Assembly: GCA_016223135.1 (NCBI GenBank)
Contig: JACRPQ010000015.1
Coordinates: 62,001 to 126,000, forward strand
Origin: Chloroflexota bacterium
GTDB taxonomy: Bacteria; Chloroflexota; Anaerolineae; Anaerolineales; Villigracilaceae
Length of the DNA: 64,000 nucleotides
Direction: 5' to 3'
Every line of letters begins with the position of its first letter. The stretch's first letter is position 1. Shown here in pieces: positions 8,417 to 16,189 of the stretch. A program made the position numbers and the translations under genes. Below the pieces are notes generated by a model. That model made no database searches and was not told the DNA's origin. It was given only the letters and a program-made list of their open reading frames with translations.

Positions 8417-8436
8417 GCGCGACATTAATGTCGCGC
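8417..8436. repeat. TTAA-centred palindrome
   Basis: A perfect 20-bp palindrome with arms GCGCGACA around TTAA, lying between the divergent asnA and phosphofructokinase promoters. It belongs to the set of arm-variable, TTAA-centred palindromes in this window. Confidence 0.65.
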
Positions 8437-8500
8437 ACAATGAAGTGCGGGCTTTACGCGCAAAGGAGTGTCGCGGTCCATATCAGCCCGCCTGAAAAAG

Positions 8501-8529
8501 TTGTAAAATATTCTGCAGACCTTCATACT
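8501..8529 (+). promoter_or_regulatory. Probable phosphofructokinase promoter
   Basis: TTGTAA (8501-8506), a 17-bp spacer and CATACT (8524-8529). The predicted start near 8536 gives a 5' UTR of about 70 nt ending in an AGGAGG ribosome site. Confidence 0.55.
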
Positions 8530-8605
8530 GCCGTAAATAACTCGTGTTGTGCGGTGTTGCGCCGCAGCCTCTATGTAACATCAGTAATAACGCCAGGAGG
8601 CACCC

Positions 8606-9808
<1,203 letters not shown>

Positions 9809-9820
9809 TGCAAAAACAGC

Positions 9821-9850
9821 GTCCCGCAGGATATGTCAACCCTGCGGGAC
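9821..9850. terminator. Bidirectional intrinsic terminator
   Basis: A perfect 10-bp stem GTCCCGCAGG/CCTGCGGGAC with a 10-nt loop. GTTCTTTT follows on the plus strand and GCTGTTTTTG on the minus strand. It separates the convergent phosphofructokinase and GNAT genes. Confidence 0.88.
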
Positions 9851-9856
9851 GTTCTT

Positions 9857-10621
9857 TTAACCGCCGCCGCTGGGGCGGAAGGCGGAAAAGTATAGCAAGG
9901 GGCGGTATCCCAGCCGGCGGTAGAGGTGCATTGCCTCTTCGGAGGGAATGACTACCATGCGCTTGACCCCCAATTCGAGCGCGTGGGCATGCGCCCGCTG
10001 GACGAGCGCCGTGCCGTATCGGTGTTTGCGGTAGTTCTTGAGTACGTACAACTGGTTGATGTATCCCACTTTGGGATAGGCGGTGACCAGTTGAATCCAT
10101 CCCACCGCCTCGCCTTCATGCTCCACATAAAACGAGTGGATGTGCTTGTCGCGCAGCGTTTGGATGTGGATGCGCTCGCCCTCGCTGGTCAGGTTGTGGT
10201 TGGCGGTTTCCGCTTGCTGGATGGTGAGCGCCTGATGGACATGGGCGGGGATGGTCTGGATTTTGGGAGGCAGGTCGAGCCCCAGGATGGGGCCGGTGCG
10301 GACGAATTCGTGAGCGTACTTGGTGTACTGTTCTTTCAAGGAAGGATTGGACGGGGCAGGGTGGAAGACATCCACTACGTATTGTTTGTCGTCGGGGATG
10401 GGGTATGCCAGCACGGCGTCCATCACGGCTTGGGGGTCGGCGCTCAAGGCGAGGAATTCGTATTGAAACGAGGCGATGGGCGCGCCATCATAGATGGAAA
10501 CGCCGATGGGTCCGTGAACCTTGTATTGGGTCTTATAGGTGACCTGATAGACGTGATTGTAGGAGGCAATCATCGCCTCCACTGCCCACCAGTGTTCGAT
10601 GTCGGGACGCGGGTTCTTCAT
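9857..10621 (-). CDS. GNAT acetyltransferase with N-terminal extension
   Basis: A 254-aa cytoplasmic protein. The C-terminal half (about 130-245) is a GNAT domain: YINQLYVLKNYRKHRYGTALVQRAHAHA contains the acetyl-CoA-binding R-x-x-x-x-G-x-A-like loop, and MHLYRRLGYRP is the typical final strand. The N-terminal ~120 aa look like a degenerate second GNAT-like half. Substrate unknown. It is the last gene of a minus-strand run that starts with the SDR gene at 12459. Confidence 0.82.
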   Translation of the reverse strand: MKNPRPDIEHWWAVEAMIASYNHVYQVTYKTQYKVHGPIGVSIYDGAPIASFQYEFLALSADPQAVMDAVLAYPIPDDKQYVVDVFHPAPSNPSLKEQYTKYAHEFVRTGPILGLDLPPKIQTIPAHVHQALTIQQAETANHNLTSEGERIHIQTLRDKHIHSFYVEHEGEAVGWIQLVTAYPKVGYINQLYVLKNYRKHRYGTALVQRAHAHALELGVKRMVVIPSEEAMHLYRRLGYRPLLYFSAFRPSGGG

Positions 10622-10655
10622 CGCTAATAAGACGGAAGTATTGCAGGCTTGGTTA

Positions 10656-11513
10656 CTATTCCAGCGTGCTTTCGCCGTCTGTCAGGACGTAGAAGCTGCG
10701 CCCCTGGTCGTGGATGAAGTCGGTGACGAGGTAGCCTGCGGCAAACGCCGTTTCGAAGACCTCGCGGGAGAAGAAGCGCCAGTCGCGGGCGAGGGCAAAG
10801 TCGGCTTCTTTGAGGGCAAGGAAGTCGGAGGGGATTTCGGCGAGCAGCAGGCGTCCTTCCAGCGGGGCAAAATGTTCGGGTGGGCGGGGCAGGCTGCGGG
10901 TCCCGAAAAGAGGCGTGTAAAGGGGGTGCAGGTCGGCTTTGGAGAAGTCTTCCAGTTTCAGGGGGCGGCGCGGACGTTTGCTCAAGCGCCGTTCGACGCG
11001 TCGGGTGTTGACCCACCAGTCCACCTGAAAGCGGTCGGAGGGCAGCCCGGCGTTCAGCCCGTCGCGCATTTCACCGTATTCGGCGCGGCGGTAGGTGTTG
11101 CAGACGGCGCCCAGCTTGGCGATGTTGAGGCGGGCGTTGCGGCTGAGGAGGGGATCGTACGTCCAAGTGATATGGTCTACGCCTTGTTTTCGGACCATCT
11201 GCCACTGCGCCCGCTTCAGGGCGAAGCCGATGCCTGAATCGCGTGCCCCCGGCTTGACGCCCATCATGTGGGAGCAGTGTTTGGGGCGCGGTCCATCGGG
11301 GGTGAAGTCGAGACCGGGGAAGCCAAAGACGAAGCCGACGAGTTCGTCGTTTTGGAAGGCGCCGAGGACCAGCCCGCCGTTGTGGACGGCAGTGATGAAA
11401 ACGTGGGCGGGGACAACGTCGGTTTCGCTGCCAGGCCAGACGAGGCGCTGGAGTTCTTCGACGAGGGTCATTTCTTCGGGGGTTTCGAGCAGTTTGATGG
11501 TGAGTTCGGGCAT
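10656..11513 (-). CDS. GNAT-like acetyltransferase (COG3375 type)
   Basis: A 285-aa protein with a GNAT-like N-terminal half: VPAHVFITAVHNGGLVLGAF, then VGFVFGFPG and HSHMMGV-type HCSHMMGVKPGARDSGIGFALK, which fits acetyl-CoA binding. It resembles the predicted acetyltransferases of COG3375, whose substrates are unknown. I chose the ATG at 11513 because it lies 4 nt after the stop of the upstream SDR gene; the longer frame runs into that gene. The pair is almost certainly co-transcribed. Confidence 0.8.
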   Translation of the reverse strand: MPELTIKLLETPEEMTLVEELQRLVWPGSETDVVPAHVFITAVHNGGLVLGAFQNDELVGFVFGFPGLDFTPDGPRPKHCSHMMGVKPGARDSGIGFALKRAQWQMVRKQGVDHITWTYDPLLSRNARLNIAKLGAVCNTYRRAEYGEMRDGLNAGLPSDRFQVDWWVNTRRVERRLSKRPRRPLKLEDFSKADLHPLYTPLFGTRSLPRPPEHFAPLEGRLLLAEIPSDFLALKEADFALARDWRFFSREVFETAFAAGYLVTDFIHDQGRSFYVLTDGESTLE

Positions 11514-11517
11514 ATGG

Positions 11518-12459
11518 TCAGGTTTGACGCGGAGCGCGAAGCGCTTCCCAAATTCGCTGGGCGAGGGGTTTGCGTTGGAGGTAGTGGAGGCGGTAGGCAA
11601 AGCGGGCGGGCATCAGCCCGAAGGCGCGGGGGAGGTTATCCACCGGGCAGGTGCGGTTGACGGCAACGTAGTCGAGCCAGTAGGTGGGGAAGTTGAAGCG
11701 GGGGGTGAGGGCGTCGAGGGTGACGAAAAGGGCGCGCATGTAAGGCGGAGAAAGGGGCACCAGCAGGCGGCGGGTGTGCAGGACGTTCATGAGGGTTTCG
11801 ATGATTTGACGCACCGTGAAGTATTCTCCTCCGCCGATTTCGTAGGTTTGGTGGAGGGTTTCGGGGTTGTGCAGCGCCCACACCAGGCAGGTGACGAGGT
11901 CTTCGACCCAAAGGGGCTGGACGAGGGTGCGCCCGTCGCCGGGGATGGGAAAAATGCCCGGCGAGTGCAGGATGAAGCGCGCCAGCGAGGTGGTAAAACG
12001 GTCTTCAGGTCCATAGACGAGGGCGGAACGGATGATGGTGTAGGGAACGCCGCTCCTGCGGATGTGTTCTTCGGCGATGCCCTTTGCTTTGTGGACGGGG
12101 AAGGCGGAGGCGCGGTCGGCGCCAAGGTGGCTGAGGAAGATGAAGCGTTCAATATCCGCGCCGGCGGCGACTTGGGCAAGGTGGCGCGTGCCTTCGATGT
12201 CGGTGGCAAAGAGGTCGCCGTGCTGTCCGAGCGATTCGGCGCTGGCAAGGTGGTAAATCTGATGTACGCCGCGCAGGGCGGCGCGCAGACCGCGCTCGTC
12301 GTGGAGTGAGACGACCGCCACTTCCACAGGCACGCCTTTCGGCAGGCGCGGCGACTTGGGCGAGGGGCGCAGGAGCACGCGCACCTGCTCTCCGCTTTCG
12401 GTGAGGTGGCGCACGAGGGCACGTCCGATAAAACCGGTGGCGCCGGTAACGAGAATCAT
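11518..12459 (-). CDS. Atypical SDR, NAD(P)-binding epimerase-like protein
   Basis: A 313-aa Rossmann protein opening with ILVTGATGFIGRALVRHL (TGxxGxxG, residues 2-19). A Tyr-x-x-x-Lys catalytic motif is not evident: the usual position reads FPVHKAKGIAEEHI, as in NDUFA9/atypical SDRs that bind NAD(P) with little or no dehydrogenase activity. The middle has YTIIRSALVYGPEDRF. It is the promoter-proximal gene of a three-gene minus-strand group with two GNAT proteins. Substrate unknown. Confidence 0.83.
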   Translation of the reverse strand: MILVTGATGFIGRALVRHLTESGEQVRVLLRPSPKSPRLPKGVPVEVAVVSLHDERGLRAALRGVHQIYHLASAESLGQHGDLFATDIEGTRHLAQVAAGADIERFIFLSHLGADRASAFPVHKAKGIAEEHIRRSGVPYTIIRSALVYGPEDRFTTSLARFILHSPGIFPIPGDGRTLVQPLWVEDLVTCLVWALHNPETLHQTYEIGGGEYFTVRQIIETLMNVLHTRRLLVPLSPPYMRALFVTLDALTPRFNFPTYWLDYVAVNRTCPVDNLPRAFGLMPARFAYRLHYLQRKPLAQRIWEALRAPRQT

Positions 12460-12750
12460 GGAAAGGATTATAGCAGAGGTAGTATCATCGCCTCATACGA
12501 CCGTTACCGCCCAAGCGCATCTCAACATTGCTTTCGCTAAGTTGTCACAGCAGTGTTTTGGGCAAGTTGGTTTTCATGTTCTTACGGGTGGGTGCACCAA
12601 CTGTCGCGTGACGGTGGAGAATAACGGCTTTGTCCTGCTTGTCACTGGCCTCGTCAGTTTCTGACCGTTGTAGGGCGGCTTCAAGTTCAACACGCTCAAG
12701 AAGTGGCTGACCAGTTGCGCCCCATGGTCTTGGTGAACCCTCATAGAGTG
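12460..12750. other. Gene-free stretch, possible remnant
   Basis: Between the SDR start and the sulfur module. Short frames are open on both strands (for example 12545-12787 minus, 80 codons) but lack ribosome sites, and I recognise no family. It may be a remnant of a mobile element or a former gene. No clear terminal repeats were found apart from the palindrome that follows. Confidence 0.4.
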
Positions 12751-12787
12751 GTGACAAATATCCCCCATTTCGGGTCATATTTGTCAC
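12751..12787. promoter_or_regulatory. Long palindrome upstream of the sulfur module
   Basis: GTGACAAATAT and ATATTTGTCAC form a perfect 11-bp inverted repeat with a 15-nt spacer, 80 nt before the cstB-like gene. TTTTTT follows on the plus strand, so it could be a Rho-independent terminator, an operator for a sulfur-responsive regulator, or the end of a mobile element. Confidence 0.5.
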
Positions 12788-12867
12788 TTTTTTCAGATTC
12801 GAGCATCAAACTAATTAGATACCATTCTCAGGCGGTCCGCTCGGGCCGATCATTGGAGGAAAAAACG

Positions 12868-14262
12868 ATGTATATCCAACAATTCTTTATCGACGGTTTA
12901 GGGTGCGCCTCGTACCTCGTCGGATGTGAGAGCGCGGGTGCGGCGGCGGTAGTTGATCCTGACCGCGACGTCGAGAAATATCTCGACGCGGCGCAGGCGC
13001 GCGGCTTGAAAATCACTCACATTGTCGAGACCCACCTGCATGCCGACCACGTTTCCGGCAACACCGACCTAGCCGCCCGTACCGGCGCCGATATCTACCT
13101 GCACGAACAGAGCGGGGTTGAGTTCCCCCACAAGACGGTGAAGGAGGGCGACCGCCTGCAGTTGGGCAACGTACGGCTGGATGTAATGCACACGCCCGGA
13201 CACACCCCGGAGAGCATCACCCTGCTCGTTACCGACGCCACCCGAGCCGAGGAGCCCTGGTTGGCGTTGACCGGTGACACGCTCTTCGTCGGCGACGTGG
13301 GCCGGCCCGACTTGGTGGGAGCAGACGCGGCGCGGCAACTAGCCGGGCAGATGTACGCCAGCCTGTTCGACAAGCTGCTCAAGCAGAATGACAGCCTGCT
13401 GATTTACCCCGGTCACGGCGCAGGCTCGCTGTGCGGCAAATCCATCGGCGCGATGCGCAGCACCACGCTTGGGTTCGAGCGCAAATACAACCCGGCGCTT
13501 GCCCCGCGCGCCAAAACGGATTTCATCCAGTGGGACGTAGACAACCTGCCGGAGCAGCCCGCCAACGTCAAACGCATCAAAACCATGAACCGGCGCGGGC
13601 CCGCGCCGCTCGGCGAGTTGAACCCGCGCCCGCTCACCATTCAGGAATCCATTCCATACTTTCAAAGCGGCGCGGTGCTGCTCGATACGCGTCCCAAGGC
13701 CGATTTCGTGGCGAAACACGTGCCCGGCGCCGTGCATCTGGAAGCGGATGACCAGTTGAGCAACCGTGTTGGTTTCATCCTGCCGCCCGATGTCCCGATC
13801 ATCCTGTTGCTGTCTGACCCGTCCGAAGTTCGCCGCGTCATCTTCAGTTTGGCGCGCGTGGGCTACGAGAACGTTGCGGGCTATCTGGCTGAGAGCCTGG
13901 ACGTATGGGAAGCGATGGGCTTGCCCGTCGGCAGCGGCGACATCCGCGACATCGAGCCGGCTGAGCTGAACGCGCTGCTCCAGTCGAGCAACAGCGACCG
14001 TCCTGTCGTGCTGGATGTGCGCGAGCCGTGGGAGTATCGGCAGGGACACGTGCCTGACGCGGTGTTGATCCCGTTGGGCGAACTGTCGGCGCGCGTTGGC
14101 GAACTCGACCCTGAGCAGCCGGTGGCGGTGATCTGCGCAACCGGCAACCGCAGCCAGTCTGCGGCAGCATTCCTCGGCCGGAAGAACTTCAAGACCGTGT
14201 ACAACGTGCTCGGCGGGACGATGGCTTGGATGCGCAACCGTCTGCCGGTTGTACGCAACTGA
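12868..14262 (+). CDS. CstB-like persulfide dioxygenase fused to two rhodanese domains
   Basis: A 464-aa three-domain protein. Residues 1-250 are a metallo-beta-lactamase fold with the HLHADH iron-binding motif (56-61), PGHTPE, TGDTLFVGDVGRPDL and YPGHGAGSLCG. Residues ~265-355 are a rhodanese-like domain without an active-site Cys (LLLSDPSE at the loop). Residues ~365-464 are an active-type rhodanese with CATGNRS (Cys423). This is the architecture of staphylococcal CstB, which oxidises low-molecular-weight persulfide to thiosulfate. A GGAGGA site precedes the ATG. It heads a sulfur operon with a rhodanese and an exporter. Confidence 0.88.
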   Translation: MYIQQFFIDGLGCASYLVGCESAGAAAVVDPDRDVEKYLDAAQARGLKITHIVETHLHADHVSGNTDLAARTGADIYLHEQSGVEFPHKTVKEGDRLQLGNVRLDVMHTPGHTPESITLLVTDATRAEEPWLALTGDTLFVGDVGRPDLVGADAARQLAGQMYASLFDKLLKQNDSLLIYPGHGAGSLCGKSIGAMRSTTLGFERKYNPALAPRAKTDFIQWDVDNLPEQPANVKRIKTMNRRGPAPLGELNPRPLTIQESIPYFQSGAVLLDTRPKADFVAKHVPGAVHLEADDQLSNRVGFILPPDVPIILLLSDPSEVRRVIFSLARVGYENVAGYLAESLDVWEAMGLPVGSGDIRDIEPAELNALLQSSNSDRPVVLDVREPWEYRQGHVPDAVLIPLGELSARVGELDPEQPVAVICATGNRSQSAAAFLGRKNFKTVYNVLGGTMAWMRNRLPVVRN

Positions 14263-14271
14263 GAGGTGTTT

Positions 14272-14622
14272 ATGAACTTCCTTGCCAAACTCTTCGGACC
14301 GGCGATACCGGAACTGGACGCGGCGACAGCCCACGCCCGTCTCGATGGAAGGGCCGGTCCGCTGGTGCTTGACGTGCGCGAGCCACATGAATTCACCGCC
14401 GGACATATCCCCGGCGCACAGCTCATCCCACTCGGCGCACTGGCGCAGCGCGCGAAGGAACTGCCGCGTGACCGCGAGATCATCTGCGTCTGCCGCTCGG
14501 GCAGCCGCAGTCGGATGGCAGTGCGTCATCTGACCTCGGCTGGCTTCAAAGCGATCAACCTGCGCGGCGGGATGATTGCCTGGTCGCGCGCCGGGTTGCC
14601 GGTCCGTAAAGGCGCAAAGTGA
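14272..14622 (+). CDS. Single-domain rhodanese
   Basis: A 116-aa rhodanese sulfurtransferase with the CRSGSRSR active loop (nucleophile Cys74) and LDVREPHEFTAGHIPGA substrate-side motif. It likely moves sulfane sulfur between persulfide carriers and the neighbouring CstB-like enzyme. It starts 9 nt after the upstream stop with a GAGAGG site, and its stop overlaps the TauE start by 4 nt, so all three genes form one operon. Confidence 0.9.
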   Translation: MNFLAKLFGPAIPELDAATAHARLDGRAGPLVLDVREPHEFTAGHIPGAQLIPLGALAQRAKELPRDREIICVCRSGSRSRMAVRHLTSAGFKAINLRGGMIAWSRAGLPVRKGAK

Positions 14623-15386
14623 TGCCTGGCCTGCTGCTTGATCTCATGCTGGGCTTCGGCATCGGGTTCTCACTCGGTCTGTTGGGCGGCGGCGGATCAA
14701 TCCTGACCGTGCCCGCACTGGTATATCTTGTCGGTCAATCGCCGCAGGCGGCTGTGACCACCTCGCTCGCCCTCGTCGGCGCGAACAGCTTGGTGGGCGC
14801 GTCGCTACATGGCTGGCAAGGGACGCTCAACTGGCGCGTGGCGCTGGTCTTCGGCGGGGCCGGGATGCTCGCCGCGTATCTGGCGGCAGGACTGTCCCGG
14901 CTTTTCTCGCCAAACGCGTTGCTCGTGACCTTTGCGCTGTTAATGCTCGTGATTGGTGGGCTGATGTTCTCCGGAAGGGCGCACGCGCCAAGGAGCGCTG
15001 CCAACGCGCCGCGCAACTGGCCAGCGGCGCTGGCGGCCGGTGCGGGCGTGGGATTGTTGACTGGCATTCTGGGGGTGGGAGGCGGATTCCTGATTGTGCC
15101 AGCATTGGTGATGTTTGTCGGGTTGCCAATGAAACAGGCGGTTGGCACGTCATTAATGGTCATTGCCGCCACCAGCTTGGCCGGGCTGCTGGGTCACCTG
15201 AACGGCGAACCACTGGACGCGGCGCTCATGGTGATTTTTGGGACAGCGGGAATAATGGGGATATGGGCCGGCACACGCTTGGGTCATCGCGTTCCGGCGG
15301 ATCGGTTGCGGCAGGGCTTTGCCGTTTTCGTCATTGCGCTGGCGATCTTCCTGCTGGTTGACAACCTGCTGCGACTGCTGATCTGA
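14619..15386 (+). CDS. TauE/SafE-family membrane transporter
   Basis: A 255-aa polytopic membrane protein with about eight hydrophobic helices and two homologous halves. Each half opens with a Gly-rich motif (GFSLGLLGGGGSILTVPALVYL and GLLTGILGVGGGFLIVPALVMF), which is diagnostic of TauE/SafE anion exporters. Partner genes suggest export of sulfite or thiosulfate produced by the persulfide dioxygenase. The ATGA overlap with the rhodanese stop indicates translational coupling. Confidence 0.92.
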   Translation: MMPGLLLDLMLGFGIGFSLGLLGGGGSILTVPALVYLVGQSPQAAVTTSLALVGANSLVGASLHGWQGTLNWRVALVFGGAGMLAAYLAAGLSRLFSPNALLVTFALLMLVIGGLMFSGRAHAPRSAANAPRNWPAALAAGAGVGLLTGILGVGGGFLIVPALVMFVGLPMKQAVGTSLMVIAATSLAGLLGHLNGEPLDAALMVIFGTAGIMGIWAGTRLGHRVPADRLRQGFAVFVIALAIFLLVDNLLRLLI

Positions 15387-15423
15387 GCCTTCCAGCAGAA
15401 TGAGAGTTAAGAGTCGTACCCAA

Positions 15424-15786
15424 ATGAAAATAGCAATTGGCACGAACGATCAACAGAACATTAATCCCCACCACTTTGGCGAAAGCCGCTATTTCTTCGT
15501 GGTGGAGATTTCAGATAACACGCGCGTCAACGCATACCGCGAGAACCCCTGGTGGAACCTCGAGGTCAGCCAGCGCGCTCCAAGAATCGCCGTCTTGCTT
15601 GGCGATTGCGATGCAATTGTGATTCGCGGAATCGCAAAGCAAGGTCTGGATATTTTGTCGCAGACGTTTCGATCCATCTTCCTCACCCGGCTGACTGATC
15701 TAGATGAAATCGCAGCGCGATTGGCGCGGGGTGAGATGGCAGATTTCCAAGCATATAACCCGGCGACGCAGAAGTTCGAGAGGTGA
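15424..15786 (+). CDS. NifX/NifB-like (dinitrogenase iron-molybdenum cofactor) domain protein
   Basis: A 120-aa protein of the Fe-Mo cofactor-binding domain fold: MKIAIGTNDQQNINPHHFGESRYFFVVEI at the N-terminus and DCDAIVIRGIAKQGLDIL in the middle, matching the small stand-alone NifX-like proteins. These bind metal-sulfur clusters in nitrogenase assembly, but stand-alone members are common outside nif clusters and have no known role. It follows the TauE gene by 37 nt. I prefer the ATG at 15424, since the upstream GTG frame adds a non-family segment. Confidence 0.8.
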   Translation: MKIAIGTNDQQNINPHHFGESRYFFVVEISDNTRVNAYRENPWWNLEVSQRAPRIAVLLGDCDAIVIRGIAKQGLDILSQTFRSIFLTRLTDLDEIAARLARGEMADFQAYNPATQKFER

Positions 15787-15791
15787 CAACC

Positions 15792-15875
15792 ATGATGAGT
15801 GCCCAGCACGCCGAAAAGCCACTTACGGCACAAGGCGACGATGCCAAAGCCAGCGGTTCATGCGCTTGCTTGTGA
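15792..15875 (+). CDS. Possible 27-aa small protein ending in Cys-Ala-Cys-Leu
   Basis: A short frame starts 5 nt after the NifX-like stop with two consecutive ATGs and ends in SGSCACL. The CxC tail recalls metal- or sulfur-binding peptides, and the position in a sulfur operon makes this plausible. It could also be a truncated gene or a chance frame. No family recognised. Confidence 0.3.
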   Translation: MMSAQHAEKPLTAQGDDAKASGSCACL

Positions 15876-16189
15876 AAATAGATGTTGGCAAAGACTGGCT
15901 CGATAATTTTCAGCCGCCCGGCATGATTTGTCTGCCGTAATTACAGGTATGGCTTTCTCAAAGTTTGGATGCGAGCCTTCTGTACACGGATTTCGCGGAA
16001 TGAACGGATTTCTTTCCGTTTTTCACAGAGAATTCCGTATTATCCGTGCGATCCGTGTACAAAAATTGATCCCGTCGAGCAATAATGAGAAAGCCATAAT
16101 TACAGGAGAGCCTGAAAGGTTAAATCCTCTGCGAGTTACGAGAGAAGGATTTAAGCCTTCGTTCGCGGTGCTTGTCTTATAATGTCGCT
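15876..16189. repeat. Gene-free stretch with an imperfect palindromic repeat
   Basis: A 314-nt gap. About 15973-16065 forms an imperfect inverted repeat with TACACGGATTTCGCGG at the left and CGATCCGTGTACAAAA at the right, a relative of the CACGGATT elements near 38600. The last part carries the -10 box of the LuxR gene. Confidence 0.55.
16178..16183 (+). promoter_or_regulatory. -10 box of the LuxR gene (leaderless)
   Basis: A perfect TATAAT ends 6 nt before the ATG at 16190, so transcription would begin at or next to the start codon. No Shine-Dalgarno sequence is present. Confidence 0.65.

Noticed and set aside
13339-14529. A 396-codon minus-strand frame across the cstB-like gene and rhodanese
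   Set aside because: Both plus-strand genes are clear and the frame spans their border, so it is a shadow.
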